Assembly (NCBI GenBank): GCA_019639155.1
Contig: JAHBSJ010000006.1
Coordinates: forward strand, 124,001 to 188,000
DNA length: 64,000 nucleotides
Direction of reading: 5' to 3'
Source of the DNA: Acidobacteriota bacterium
Lineage (GTDB): Bacteria > Acidobacteriota > Blastocatellia > Pyrinomonadales > Pyrinomonadaceae
Each line of letters begins with the position of its first letter. Positions within the stretch are counted from its first letter, which is position 1. The notes under the pieces were generated by a model. The model did not search any database and was not told where the DNA came from. It saw only the letters and a list, made by a program, of their open reading frames with translations. Below are positions 1 to 8,899 of this stretch, one piece after another. Both the position numbers and the translations under genes were made by a program.

Positions 1-2
1 CA

Positions 3-2045
3 ACAAATCCGCTAATGGAAAAATGGGCGGGCCCCTTTGGCGGAGTGCCCGCATTTGACAAAGTAAAGATCGAGTATTTTAAGCCGGCTCTCGAAGCCGC
101 GATGGAAGAGAATCTGCGTGAGATCGATGCGATCACACGTGTTCGTTCGGCACCTACATTTCAAAACACCATCGTCCCGCTTGAGCGTTCAGGAGCTATG
201 CTCGACCGTGTAGGAACCGTTTACGGGATCTGGTCCGCAAATATGAGCAGCCGCGAATTTTCCGCGGTACAGAGTGAAATGGCTCCGAAGCTCGCAGCTC
301 ATTCCGACAAGATCACCCAAAACGAAGCACTATTTAAGCGTATCGAGGCCGTTTACAATTCGCCGCAGAAGAAACGTCTTACGCCGGAACAGCAGCGCCT
401 CGTATGGCTCTACCACAACAATTTTGTGCGTTCAGGAGCAAAACTGCCTGCTGAAGGCAAGGCTCGACTTGCCGCAATAAATCAGCAGCTCGCTGGTCAC
501 TTCACGAAATTCAGTCAGAACCTATTGGGCGACGAGAACGAGATCTTTGTGAAATTGGAAAAAGAGGAAGACCTCGCGGGTCTGCCGCAATCGCTGCGAG
601 ATGCCGCTGCCGCCGCGGCAGCTTCCAAGGGCATGCAGGGCGCATGGCTGATACGCAACACACGGTCGTCGGTCGATCCATTCATCACATATTCGGACCG
701 CCGCGATCTTCGCGAGAAGGTGTGGAAAATGTTCGTCAATCGCGGCGACAACGGCGACGCCCGCGATAATAACTCGATCATCACGCAGGTCCTCAAACTT
801 CGCGTAGAACGTGCAAAACTGCTCGGTTATACGACGCATGCCCATTGGCGGCTCGAGAACGCAATGGCGAAAACGCCAGAAAATGCGATGAAGCTGATGG
901 AACGCGTTTGGCCGGCCGCCATCGCACGCGTGAAGGAAGAGGTCGCGGATATGCAGGCCTTGGCTGACAAAGAAGGAGCGGATATCAAAATAGAGCCGTG
1001 GGACTATAAATACTACATGGAGAAAGTTCGTAAGGACAAATTCGACCTCGACGAGAACGAGATCAAGCCATACATGCAGCTTGACAAGCTCCGTGAAGCT
1101 ATGTTCATGGTCGCCGGTGAACTGTTTGACATGACGTTCACGCAGGTCAACAATGTCCCTGTATTTCATCCCGACGTAACTGTTTACGAAGTTAAGAACA
1201 AGAAGAACGGTAAGCACATCGGGCTATGGTATTTCGATCCGTATGCCCGCGACGGCAAGCGTTCCGGTGCCTGGATGAATGCATATCGGAGCCAATCACG
1301 ATTCGACGGCGAATCGACCACCATCGTCTCGAACAACTCGAATTTCGTTAAGGGCAAACCCGGCGAACCGGTCCTCATTTCGTGGGACGACGCATCAACA
1401 ATGTTCCATGAATTCGGCCACGCACTTCACGGCCTGGCGTCGAATGTCACGTATCCGAGCCTTTCCGGGACCCGTGTAGCCCGCGACTATGTCGAATTTC
1501 CTTCGCAGCTGCTTGAGCATTGGCTCGAAACCCCGGAGGTGCTGCAGAAGTACGCTCTGCATTATCAAACCGGCAAGCCGATCCCGCAGGCTCTCGTCGA
1601 CAAGATCCAGCGTGCCTCGACCTTCAATCAGGGTTTTGCGACCACTGAATATTTGGCAAGTGCGTTGGTAGACATGAAGCTGCACCTCGCCGGGGACGTT
1701 ACTATCGACCCCGACAAGTTCGAACGTGAAACTCTGGCATCGCTCGGCATGCCCAAAGAGATCGTTATGCGGCACCGCACTCCGCAGTTTGGCCATGTCT
1801 TTTCGAGTGACGGTTACTCTGCGGGCTATTACAGCTATCTATGGTCGGATGTTATAACAGCCGACGCTTTCGGGGCATTTACCGAGGGCAAAGGGCCTTA
1901 TGACAAGGCCGTATCACAGCGGATGATCAAATATATCTTCTCGGTCGGAAATACGATGGATCCTGCTGAGGCGTATAGAAAGTTCCGCGGCCGCGATCCG
2001 GACGTGAACGCACTGATGAAGAAGCGCGGGTTCCCCGTGAACTAA
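3..2045 (+). CDS. dcp: M3 family zinc peptidase, dipeptidyl carboxypeptidase-like (5' end outside window)
   Basis: Thimet-oligopeptidase-type (M3) metallopeptidase that would degrade short peptides or release C-terminal dipeptides. The HEFGH zinc signature starts at residue 465 counted from the ATG at 15, followed by the typical downstream glutamate region (EFPSQLLEHW). The C-terminal HRTPQFGHVFSS...YSAGYYSYLWSDV block is also characteristic of Dcp. The frame stays open upstream of the ATG at 15 and reads TNPLMEKWAGPFGGVPAFDK, which matches the start of the mature enzyme. The real start, and probably a signal peptide, therefore lie before the window. A terminator follows 20 bp after the stop. 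Dcp is the best guess within M3; oligopeptidase A is the alternative. Confidence 0.9.
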   Translation, partial: TNPLMEKWAGPFGGVPAFDKVKIEYFKPALEAAMEENLREIDAITRVRSAPTFQNTIVPLERSGAMLDRVGTVYGIWSANMSSREFSAVQSEMAPKLAAHSDKITQNEALFKRIEAVYNSPQKKRLTPEQQRLVWLYHNNFVRSGAKLPAEGKARLAAINQQLAGHFTKFSQNLLGDENEIFVKLEKEEDLAGLPQSLRDAAAAAAASKGMQGAWLIRNTRSSVDPFITYSDRRDLREKVWKMFVNRGDNGDARDNNSIITQVLKLRVERAKLLGYTTHAHWRLENAMAKTPENAMKLMERVWPAAIARVKEEVADMQALADKEGADIKIEPWDYKYYMEKVRKDKFDLDENEIKPYMQLDKLREAMFMVAGELFDMTFTQVNNVPVFHPDVTVYEVKNKKNGKHIGLWYFDPYARDGKRSGAWMNAYRSQSRFDGESTTIVSNNSNFVKGKPGEPVLISWDDASTMFHEFGHALHGLASNVTYPSLSGTRVARDYVEFPSQLLEHWLETPEVLQKYALHYQTGKPIPQALVDKIQRASTFNQGFATTEYLASALVDMKLHLAGDVTIDPDKFERETLASLGMPKEIVMRHRTPQFGHVFSSDGYSAGYYSYLWSDVITADAFGAFTEGKGPYDKAVSQRMIKYIFSVGNTMDPAEAYRKFRGRDPDVNALMKKRGFPVN

Positions 2046-2065
2046 TACAATTGGAGTAATTCTTC

Positions 2066-2100
2066 GAGGCTGTCTTAAATTGGCAGCCTCATTTTATTTT
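2066..2100 (+). terminator. Rho-independent terminator after the M3 peptidase gene
   Basis: Perfect 7-bp stem GAGGCTG (2066-2072) / CAGCCTC (2084-2090) with an 11-nt loop, followed by ATTTTATTTT. It sits between the end of the peptidase gene and the converging ntrX-like gene. The U tract is on the plus strand only. Confidence 0.8.
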
Positions 2101-2102
2101 GC

Positions 2103-3452
2103 TCAGCCCTTTATACCCAGATTGCGCATTCTGCGATAAAGGTGACTGCGGTCAACGCCCATGATCTCCGCGGCCTTTGCTACCGAACCGTCGGCCTCGG
2201 CGAGTTTCTGCCTGATGAAATCACGCTGATACGATTCCGTCGCTTCCTTGAAACTTGAATACCTGTCAACGCCCGCCGGCCCCTCGATATCGGATGTCAG
2301 TGCACCGATGTCGTCCGCAGAAACTTTCCTGACTTGCAGAACGATCACCAATCGTTCAACGAGATTCCGCAGTTCCCGAACATTTCCGGGCCAGTAATGT
2401 TCTGCCAGCCGTGCAAAAGCATCTTCGGAAAAACTCAGCGGCTTTTTGCCATAGTCAGCAGAAAACCCGCGGTTGAAATGTTCGACGAGCATGGGAATAT
2501 CCTCTTTTCGTTCGCGGAGAGGAGGAACCTGAAACGGGATGACATTTAGCCTATAAAAAAGATCGGCGCGAAAGTTCCCGTTTTCCAGCAATTGATCGAG
2601 CGGCTTGTTTGTCGCGGATATCACACGGACATCTACGGTCACCGGAGTGTTACTTCCGACCGGATCGAACCGCTGTTCCTCCAGAACGCGCAGCATTTTT
2701 GCCTGAACACGTGCCGACATATCGCCGATCTCGTCAAGAAAAAGCGTGCCGCCGTCGGCCACCTCGAACTTCCCTTTTTTCGCCTTTGAGGCCCCGGAAA
2801 ATGCACCTTTAGCATGGCCGAAAAGTTCGGTTTCGACCAGCTCTTCCGGAATTGCGGCTGAGTTAATTTCGACGAATGGAGCAGCTGCGCGTTTAGATTG
2901 AGCGTGGATCGCTCTGGCGACCAGCTCTTTTCCGGTTCCGCTTTCACCCGAGATCAAAACGCGGCCATCAGTAGGAGCAACGATAGAGATCTGTTTGCGC
3001 AAGGCACGCATAGCGATCGATTCCCCGACCATTACGTACTGATCCTCGATCTCCTTGCGAAGCCGCTCGTTCGCCGCCTCAAGCTGCTGCTGTTTGATCG
3101 CGTTTCTTACCGTAACAACGGTGCGCTCAAGGCTTAGCGGCTTTTCGATGAAATCGAACGCGCCGAGTTTCGTGCTTCTGACCGCCGTTTCGATATTACC
3201 GTGTCCCGATATCATGACGACCGCGGATGCCACGCCGTTCTTTTTCAGCTTTTCAAGCGTTTCGAGCCCGTCGATGCCGTCGCCGAGCCAAATGTCGAGC
3301 AGAATACAGGCAAACTCTTCGTCCTTCGCCGCCGCCAGGCAATCTTCTCCGGTCGCAACAGCCTTGACCGCGAAACCTTCATCCTCCAGCACGCCGCGCA
3401 GCGTATCGCGAATGCCCGGCTCGTCATCAACAATTAGTATCGAACGCTTCAT
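2103..3452 (-). CDS. ntrX: Sigma-54-dependent response regulator, NtrX-type
   Basis: Three-domain NtrC-family activator of 449 aa. The N-terminal receiver domain has the acidic pair D9-D10 and phospho-acceptor D53 in the context [16 protein letters not shown], which is typical of NtrX. The AAA+ sigma-54 interaction domain has Walker A GESGTGKE (169-176). A Fis-type helix-turn-helix closes the protein ([19 protein letters not shown]). The sigma-54 contact loop reads GAFSGA (216-221) instead of the canonical GAFTGA, a Thr-to-Ser change at the contact residue. The start codon directly abuts the stop of the histidine kinase gene upstream, so the pair is co-transcribed and probably translationally coupled. 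The NtrX label rests on the receiver motif and the NtrY-like partner; the target genes cannot be seen here. Confidence 0.88.
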   Translation of the reverse strand: MKRSILIVDDEPGIRDTLRGVLEDEGFAVKAVATGEDCLAAAKDEEFACILLDIWLGDGIDGLETLEKLKKNGVASAVVMISGHGNIETAVRSTKLGAFDFIEKPLSLERTVVTVRNAIKQQQLEAANERLRKEIEDQYVMVGESIAMRALRKQISIVAPTDGRVLISGESGTGKELVARAIHAQSKRAAAPFVEINSAAIPEELVETELFGHAKGAFSGASKAKKGKFEVADGGTLFLDEIGDMSARVQAKMLRVLEEQRFDPVGSNTPVTVDVRVISATNKPLDQLLENGNFRADLFYRLNVIPFQVPPLRERKEDIPMLVEHFNRGFSADYGKKPLSFSEDAFARLAEHYWPGNVRELRNLVERLVIVLQVRKVSADDIGALTSDIEGPAGVDRYSSFKEATESYQRDFIRQKLAEADGSVAKAAEIMGVDRSHLYRRMRNLGIKG

Positions 3453-5600
3453 CTATACAATTTCCGCGATCGGCAATTCAATACTGAATTTGGCACCCGA
3501 TCCCGAGTTCCCAACGGCATATATTCTACCGCGATGTTCCGAGATTATCCTTTGCACGATCGCGAGTCCCAATCCCGTTCCGCGTCCTTTTGTTGAAAAA
3601 TACGGCTGAAACAACTTTTGCAGATCTGCCGGTTCTATGCCGTCGCCGTTGTCCGAAACCTCTGCGATCACTATTTCACGAGCGGCGTCGTGGCGTGTTG
3701 AGATATTTACGGTGCGGTCAGGGCCGCCGGGAGCTTCGATGGCGTTGTCGATCAGATTGACGAAAACGCGTTTGAGCTGTTCGGCGTCGACCCGCAAATC
3801 TGGCAAAGACGCCGCAAGGTCCAGCGTGATCGTCACCTCGTCAGCACGCTCACGGTAAAGCTCCGCCGCGGCCGTGATCACATCATTGACGTCGCCCGCG
3901 ACAAGTTCCACCTCCGGCAGCCGAGCGAACCGCGAAAATTCGTCCACCATCGCTTTCAGCGACGAAACTTCGCGGAGTATCGTTCCCGTGCTTTCTTTCA
4001 CGACGCTGCCGATCTGTCCATCGCCGTTCGGTTCGGCGTCGAAACGCTTTGCGATGCGTTCGGCGGACAGCTGTATCGGCGTCAGCGGATTCTTGATCTC
4101 GTGCGCCATTCGGCGAGCGACCTCCTGCCATGCCGAGGCTCGCTGTGCCGATATCAGTTCCGTCAAGTCTTCCAAAACCAGCACGACACCGCCGCTGTCA
4201 GGCAACGCCGTCGCGATCACGGCAATGGTTCGCTCTTGCGGCGTCGTAACGTGAATAGCGTCGCCAAGCCCGCCGATGACAGCTTGTCCCGACGCACGGC
4301 CCGAACGCCTTGCCCTGGCGATGAGCCTTGAAATGTCGCCGCCGACCGCAGCGTTGTCGAGGTCATTGACGGTGATCTCGGCCCCATCTGACATGCCAAG
4401 AATATTTCGAGCCGCATCGTTTGCAGTATTCACCTCGCCATCGGCAGTTACGGAGATGACGCCGGTCGGCAGGCTCTGAAGCAATGTTTCGATATATTTA
4501 CGGCGGCCTTCAAGCTCCTTCGAGCTTTCTTCCAATCGGCCGGACATCGTATTGAACGCGTCAACGAGTAACGCAAGTTCATCTTCGGCCTGCACATCAA
4601 CTTTATAGCCAAGATGTCCCTTTGATATTTCGTCGGCACCTTCGGCGAGTGCCTTGATCGGTGTCGTTATGCCGCGCGCGATATAGAACGCGATCCAGGA
4701 TGACGCCGAGATCAGCAGGAATGTGAGTATGCCGAGCGTCAGCATGCCGATATTGCGAATGGTCTTCTGCTGCTGACTCAGTCGTTCAAGTTCAGCAAGC
4801 GATGTGGCTGCAATGCCCGAATCACCCGTTTTCGGCGCGACGGTTTCGACGGCGATCACCTTTCGTCCGTTTGCCGTGCCGACCGCGCCGATCAGCCCGT
4901 CGTCGCTTTTCTGCAGCGTGCCGGCGGCTTTGACCGCGTCGGCAAAGGAAATGACCGAATTCACGTTCGCTTCTTCGGCGGTCGTTACGGAAATGCTCTT
5001 CCCATCGCTTTCGACCACTTGAAGATGGTCAACGCCCGCCGCCGCGGCGATCCCGCGGAGTCCGCTTTCCGTCGGCATTTGGGTCAACGACCTTGCCACG
5101 GCTTCTGCGAAAACCGCGACGCGCCGTTCGCGTTCGAGTTCGGCATTATCTTCGATATCTCTTGCTTCGCGGATGACGTTCTGCGGTATCTGCGAGAACC
5201 AGCGTTCCAACGCGCGGTTCATGAACAGATACGAAAACACCGCCATCGCAAATATCGGCAGCAGGCTGACCGCGAAAAAATACATCAGCAGCCGCGTCTT
5301 TATCTGCGCTCCGAGCACGGACGAACGGCGTTCGCGTGCGAGCTTTACCAGATTTCGCAGCAGTATAAAAAGAAATATTACGAACGCGATGAAATTGACC
5401 GACGACAGGATATAGAGCAGTATCAGGTCGCTGGCCGTTTCGATCGAGAACGATTTCCAGAAGTTGCTCGACTGCAGAAAGACGAGAAAGACCAGCGTGG
5501 AAACCGTCAAAATGCCGATCACCCACGAAGCCCGCCGCCTGCGTTTCACTGTCTCGGAAGTCGTCACCCACGGAAATTCTAACACAAACGCCGCCGCCAT
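3453..5600 (-). CDS. ntrY: Membrane sensor histidine kinase, NtrY-type
   Basis: Sensor kinase of 715 aa. It has two or three hydrophobic segments in the first 130 residues, an extracytoplasmic region, a further membrane segment near residue 290 and a HAMP domain (TTPIKALAEGADEISKG). A PAS-like region follows (LLQSLPTGVISVTADGEVNTAN), then HisKA with the H-box AHEIKNPLTPIQLSAERIA (phospho-accepting His500) and a HATPase_c domain with DNGDGIEPADLQKLFQPYFSTKGRGTGLGLAI-type N, F and G boxes. This N-terminal layout and the H-box match NtrY rather than cytoplasmic NtrB. The cognate regulator starts at the very next base after its stop codon. The stimulus cannot be told from the sequence. Confidence 0.88.
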   Translation of the reverse strand: MAAAFVLEFPWVTTSETVKRRRRASWVIGILTVSTLVFLVFLQSSNFWKSFSIETASDLILLYILSSVNFIAFVIFLFILLRNLVKLARERRSSVLGAQIKTRLLMYFFAVSLLPIFAMAVFSYLFMNRALERWFSQIPQNVIREARDIEDNAELERERRVAVFAEAVARSLTQMPTESGLRGIAAAAGVDHLQVVESDGKSISVTTAEEANVNSVISFADAVKAAGTLQKSDDGLIGAVGTANGRKVIAVETVAPKTGDSGIAATSLAELERLSQQQKTIRNIGMLTLGILTFLLISASSWIAFYIARGITTPIKALAEGADEISKGHLGYKVDVQAEDELALLVDAFNTMSGRLEESSKELEGRRKYIETLLQSLPTGVISVTADGEVNTANDAARNILGMSDGAEITVNDLDNAAVGGDISRLIARARRSGRASGQAVIGGLGDAIHVTTPQERTIAVIATALPDSGGVVLVLEDLTELISAQRASAWQEVARRMAHEIKNPLTPIQLSAERIAKRFDAEPNGDGQIGSVVKESTGTILREVSSLKAMVDEFSRFARLPEVELVAGDVNDVITAAAELYRERADEVTITLDLAASLPDLRVDAEQLKRVFVNLIDNAIEAPGGPDRTVNISTRHDAAREIVIAEVSDNGDGIEPADLQKLFQPYFSTKGRGTGLGLAIVQRIISEHRGRIYAVGNSGSGAKFSIELPIAEIV

Positions 5601-5636
5601 CTTCGGACGAATGCGGGGTAAACTGTTATTCTAGCG

Positions 5637-5748
5637 AGGCGTTTCTTAAACTGTGAAACGCCGATCTTTGCGGCCTTTGCCGACCCTGCGTCTTTGCGGT
5701 AATAACTCCCGCCAAGCCGCGAAGTTCGCTAAGTCTCCGCAAAGGAGA
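5637..5748. repeat. Intergenic hairpin and short-repeat cluster
   Basis: The 178-bp gap between the divergent ntrY and CPBP genes holds an 8-bp perfect stem GGCGTTTC/GAAACGCC (5637-5661) and two direct copies of TCTTTGCGG (5664-5672 and 5690-5698). It also holds a second perfect hairpin GTCTCC-gcaaa-GGAGAC (5732-5748). The CTTTGCGG type of repeat recurs in intergenic DNA of many bacteria (general knowledge). It has no coding potential. It may also carry the promoters of both flanking genes, but no good -35/-10 pair stands out. Confidence 0.6.
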
Positions 5749-5778
5749 CGACTGCACCAATTGTAGAAGAGCGGGACC

Positions 5779-6750
5779 ATGAATCACATTTTCCTCGACG
5801 CCACAGGTAAACTCCGCAGCGGATGGCGGGCGTTGTTCTTTTTGCTGGCTTTCGCGTTCGCGTCGGGTGTGATCTACGCGTCGATGTTCGCGGTTTTCAT
5901 CTCGATGACCGGTCTGGACGCCGCGGAGGCCACCGACCCGAAATATGAGGCGTCGATGATCGCCGTCGGGTCAGCCGTTTCGCTTGCGGCGGCGTTGGGA
6001 GTCGGGTTCTTTTGTGCGAAATTGCTCGAAAAACTGCCGTTTCGCTCGCTGGGAGCGTCGTTCACGGCCGGCTGGCTGCGGCATTTGCTGCTCGGCATCG
6101 CGATCGGTGCTGCGACGCTCGTTGTTGCGGCGTTGCCGGCGATCATTTTCGGCGGATTGCGGTTCGAATTCGCCGCGGATGTCGGCGTTCAGACGCTGAT
6201 ATATTCGCTCACGACCGCTTTCGTCATTTTCGCGGCGGCGGCCGCCTACGAAGAGGCTCTGTTTCGCGGATATTTCCTGCAGACGCTCGCACGCGGCGGT
6301 TACGCGTGGCTCGCCATCGTTCTAACGTCGGCTTTTTTCGCGACCGTACATCTCGGCAATCCGTCAGCCAACGCGTTTTCCACCGCAAACACCGCGATCG
6401 CGGGGCTTTGGTTCGGCATCGCGTACATGCGGACGCGCGATCTTTGGTTCGTCTGGGGATTACATCTGATGTGGAACTTTTTCCAGGGCTCGGTCTTTGG
6501 GATCGAGGTGAGCGGGCTGACGGACCTCTCGAAACCGTCGCTGCTCAACGAGATCGATACCGGCCCCGCGTGGCTGACAGGCGGCAGCTACGGCATCGAG
6601 GCGAGCATCGGCTGCACGGCGGCGCTTCTGCTTTCGATCTTTGTAATTCGAATGATGCCGGGCCTCGAACCCGACGCCGAAATGCTCGCGATGACGAGCC
6701 CTGCGTCAGGCGACGGCGATCTTGAACGAAATATCGACCGCGCGGGCTGA
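5779..6750 (+). CDS. CPBP family (CAAX prenyl protease/Abi) intramembrane metalloprotease
   Basis: Polytopic membrane protein of 323 aa with the CPBP/Abi glutamate motif EEALFRG (E158, E159, R163) and the downstream motif SAFFATVHLGN with H191, the expected metal or catalytic residues of this family. Family members process prenylated proteins in eukaryotes and various membrane substrates or bacteriocins in bacteria; the bacterial substrate here is unknown. It starts at ATG 5779 after GCGGGACC, which is only a weak ribosome binding site. Its last 45 bp overlap the converging nadC gene. The tail after the last membrane segment is acidic and not conserved-looking. Confidence 0.88.
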   Translation: MNHIFLDATGKLRSGWRALFFLLAFAFASGVIYASMFAVFISMTGLDAAEATDPKYEASMIAVGSAVSLAAALGVGFFCAKLLEKLPFRSLGASFTAGWLRHLLLGIAIGAATLVVAALPAIIFGGLRFEFAADVGVQTLIYSLTTAFVIFAAAAAYEEALFRGYFLQTLARGGYAWLAIVLTSAFFATVHLGNPSANAFSTANTAIAGLWFGIAYMRTRDLWFVWGLHLMWNFFQGSVFGIEVSGLTDLSKPSLLNEIDTGPAWLTGGSYGIEASIGCTAALLLSIFVIRMMPGLEPDAEMLAMTSPASGDGDLERNIDRAG

Positions 6751-7563
6751 GTGCGTCAGCCGCCCGACCGATATCAGATCGACGCCGGCCTCAGCAAAGG
6801 CACGCACGTTGTGCAGGTCCATTCCGCCGGAGGCTTCGATGATGACCGCTGGGTTCATATCGCGTGCCATTTTTGCGAGTTTCGCGGCCTCGTCGGGCGT
6901 TTGGTTGTCGAGCATTACGATCTCGGCTCCGGCGGATATCGCCTCGCGAAGCTGAGCCCAATTCGTCACCTCGACCTCGATCTTGTGCAGGTGCCCGACC
7001 CTCGCTTTCGCTGCGGCGACGGCCTCTTTTATACCGCCGGCGAGCGCGATGTGGTTATCTTTTATCAGCACGCCGTCGTCGAGCCCCATACGATGATTTT
7101 TGCCGCCGCCGACCGTGACGGCGTATTTTTCCAGCATTCGCAGCCCCGGAGTGGTCTTTCGCGTATCGACGATCGCGGCGTTCGTGCCCTCGACCGCTTT
7201 GACGAACTCCCGCGTCAGCGTCGCGATGCCCGACATACGTTGAATTAAGTTCAGCGCCGTGCGTTCGCCGACCAGCAGCACGTCCGCAAAGCCTTTCAGC
7301 GTGGCGAAAACCGTCCCCGCCGCGATCTCGTCGCCGTCGGAATGCGACGTTTCGATCTCGCCTGAATCCGGATCGAGGTGAAAGAACACCGCCTCGGCCA
7401 CGTCCAGCCCGCAAATCACCAGATCTTCCTTTGCCAGGAACCGCCCGTGCCCGCGCGTATCCTGCGGCACGGTCGAACTCGTCGTAATATCGCCGCGGCC
7501 GATGTCCTCCGCCAAAAATTGCCCCACCGCGGACAATATCTCACTGCCTTCCAGCCAGTTCAT
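6706..7563 (-). CDS. nadC: Nicotinate-nucleotide pyrophosphorylase (carboxylating), quinolinate phosphoribosyltransferase
   Basis: Converts quinolinate and PRPP to nicotinate mononucleotide, CO2 and PPi in de novo NAD synthesis. At 285 aa it has the usual length. Diagnostic segments are GERTALNLIQRMSGIAT, VDTRKTTPGLRMLEKYAV (phosphoribosyl/quinolinate-binding Arg and Lys), GGGKNHRMGLDDGVLIKDNH and the C-terminal ASGGMDLHNVRAFAEAGVDLISVGRLTHSA. nadA and nadB are not in the window, so this is a stand-alone copy. Its 3' end overlaps the converging CPBP gene by 45 bp, so the two transcripts are complementary there. Confidence 0.95.
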   Translation of the reverse strand: MNWLEGSEILSAVGQFLAEDIGRGDITTSSTVPQDTRGHGRFLAKEDLVICGLDVAEAVFFHLDPDSGEIETSHSDGDEIAAGTVFATLKGFADVLLVGERTALNLIQRMSGIATLTREFVKAVEGTNAAIVDTRKTTPGLRMLEKYAVTVGGGKNHRMGLDDGVLIKDNHIALAGGIKEAVAAAKARVGHLHKIEVEVTNWAQLREAISAGAEIVMLDNQTPDEAAKLAKMARDMNPAVIIEASGGMDLHNVRAFAEAGVDLISVGRLTHSARAVDISFKIAVA

Positions 7564-7617
7564 AGGAACAATTCTACGTTACATGCCGAACGTGTCAATC
7601 ACACCGGCCGTCTGCTT

Positions 7618-7646
7618 TTGACAACAAACATAGACAGGCGTATATT
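7618..7646 (+). promoter_or_regulatory. Sigma-70-type promoter for the lipoprotein gene
   Basis: TTGACA (7618-7623), 17-bp spacer, TATATT (7641-7646): close to the consensus. The ATG of the downstream gene is at 7683, preceded by GGAG (7672-7675) at 7 nt spacing. The expected 5' leader is about 30 nt. Confidence 0.75.
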
Positions 7647-7682
7647 CCACGAGGCTTTCTAATAAATCAACGGAGAATTTCC

Positions 7683-8174
7683 ATGAAAAATCGCATTAAT
7701 CTTTTCGCGGCCGCCGCTATCGTGGCCGCAATGACCGTCGCCTGCAGCTTTTCGACCGCAAACATGAGCAGCTTTGCGGCGTCCAAGGACAAAGAGGGCA
7801 AACAAGCGGCGACGACCTTCAAGGCCGGCGAAACGCTCTACGCGAACGCCGTCATCTCAAATTCCCCCGGCAAGACGACGACAAAGATCTATCTGCAGGA
7901 CGACAAAGGCAAGACGATGTCCGGCAGCGAGGTTTCAGTCGAGCTGAGCTCCGACGGCAAAGCGAACTACTCTTTGCCGCTGCCTATGAACTTCCCGGGC
8001 GGCAAATACAAGCTGATCGCAGATATGCTGGATGACAAAGGCGAGAAAAAGGACAGCAAATCCGTCGATCTGACCATCGAAGCGGCACCGGCAGCAGCCG
8101 GCACGGCAGACGATTCCGGCGACGACGATACGGACGATAAAGGCGGCGACAGCAACAAAAAGGACGACAATTAG
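7683..8174 (+). CDS. Small exported putative lipoprotein, function unknown
   Basis: 163 aa. The N-terminus MKNRINLFAAAAIVAAMTVACS is a lipoprotein-type signal with a lipobox-like TVAC (Cys21). The middle part (about 45-135) looks like a small beta-sandwich domain, with a segment similar to bacterial Ig-like carriers (AGETLYANAVISNSPGKTTTKIYL). The last 25 residues are a low-complexity Asp/Gly/Lys tail. It has its own strong promoter and a clear Shine-Dalgarno sequence, so it is probably well expressed. No specific function can be assigned. It ends 8 bp before the stop of the converging gene. Confidence 0.72.
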   Translation: MKNRINLFAAAAIVAAMTVACSFSTANMSSFAASKDKEGKQAATTFKAGETLYANAVISNSPGKTTTKIYLQDDKGKTMSGSEVSVELSSDGKANYSLPLPMNFPGGKYKLIADMLDDKGEKKDSKSVDLTIEAAPAAAGTADDSGDDDTDDKGGDSNKKDDN

Positions 8175-8182
8175 GGCCTTTC

Positions 8183-8887
8183 TTAAAGTCCGTAGAGCGT
8201 GATCGAGCGGCCGGGCGAGAAGTTTCCCACGTATTTGTTCTCGTTATAGTAGCGGCAGCGGATTGTCCCGCTTTCGGGCACGCCCAGAATGGCCGGTTCG
8301 ATGTAGATCGTGGCGGGGAGTTTGGTCAGAATGGCGACATTCTGCCATTTTTCCTCGCCGTTTCGCCTGTATTCGACGGCCAAAGCGTCCATTTTCTGCA
8401 TTTCGCAGGCGATCCTGACGTGAAAACCCTCGTGCGCGGTGATCTTCGGGCTCGGCGCTAGTTGCGAAAGCGGTTTTTTGACGTGATTCGGCGGCATAAT
8501 GCCCAGCGCGATGCCGATCGAGCTCGTAAAAGCCGGCGACGCCTTGATGACGGCGACGAGTTTTCGCATTTCGCCCACAATTCCGTAACGCATGTTCGGC
8601 GGCGGCGGCGAATTGTCGAACTGCGGCGGTGCGTTCGCGGGCCGATTCTGTGCCGTGCCCGAAATTACGTGGTCGCGCCACCTACGCGTCGCGCGGCTGG
8701 CCACGCGATTGAGCTCATAATGCCGCGTCGCATACTCATACTCCTCCGCTATCGCCTTGATGCGGTCCGTCTGCCCCGCCGAAAGCCCCAGATCCGCCGC
8801 ATATTCATCTATCTGATTCGCGATCGTCCTGAAAACAACGGCCCTTTCGTTAACTCCGTATGGAAGCCAATCCTGACGTGTCGGCAT
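8183..8887 (-). CDS. Conserved-looking protein of unknown function with fibronectin-III-like C-terminal part
   Basis: 234 aa, no signal peptide. The N-terminal half is helical (residues 1-90); a short Pro-rich stretch around PPQFDNSPPPP divides it from the rest. The C-terminal 80 residues (HVRIACEMQKMDALAVEYRR through the end) resemble a fibronectin-type-III-like beta domain. I do not recognise the family. The start at 8887 is supported by GGGAG (complement of 8897-8901) 9 nt upstream. That ribosome binding site lies inside the most degenerate unit of the 42-bp repeat array, so the array forms this gene's upstream region. Confidence 0.65.
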   Translation of the reverse strand: MPTRQDWLPYGVNERAVVFRTIANQIDEYAADLGLSAGQTDRIKAIAEEYEYATRHYELNRVASRATRRWRDHVISGTAQNRPANAPPQFDNSPPPPNMRYGIVGEMRKLVAVIKASPAFTSSIGIALGIMPPNHVKKPLSQLAPSPKITAHEGFHVRIACEMQKMDALAVEYRRNGEEKWQNVAILTKLPATIYIEPAILGVPESGTIRCRYYNENKYVGNFSPGRSITLYGL

Positions 8888-8899
8888 AACAAAAATCTC

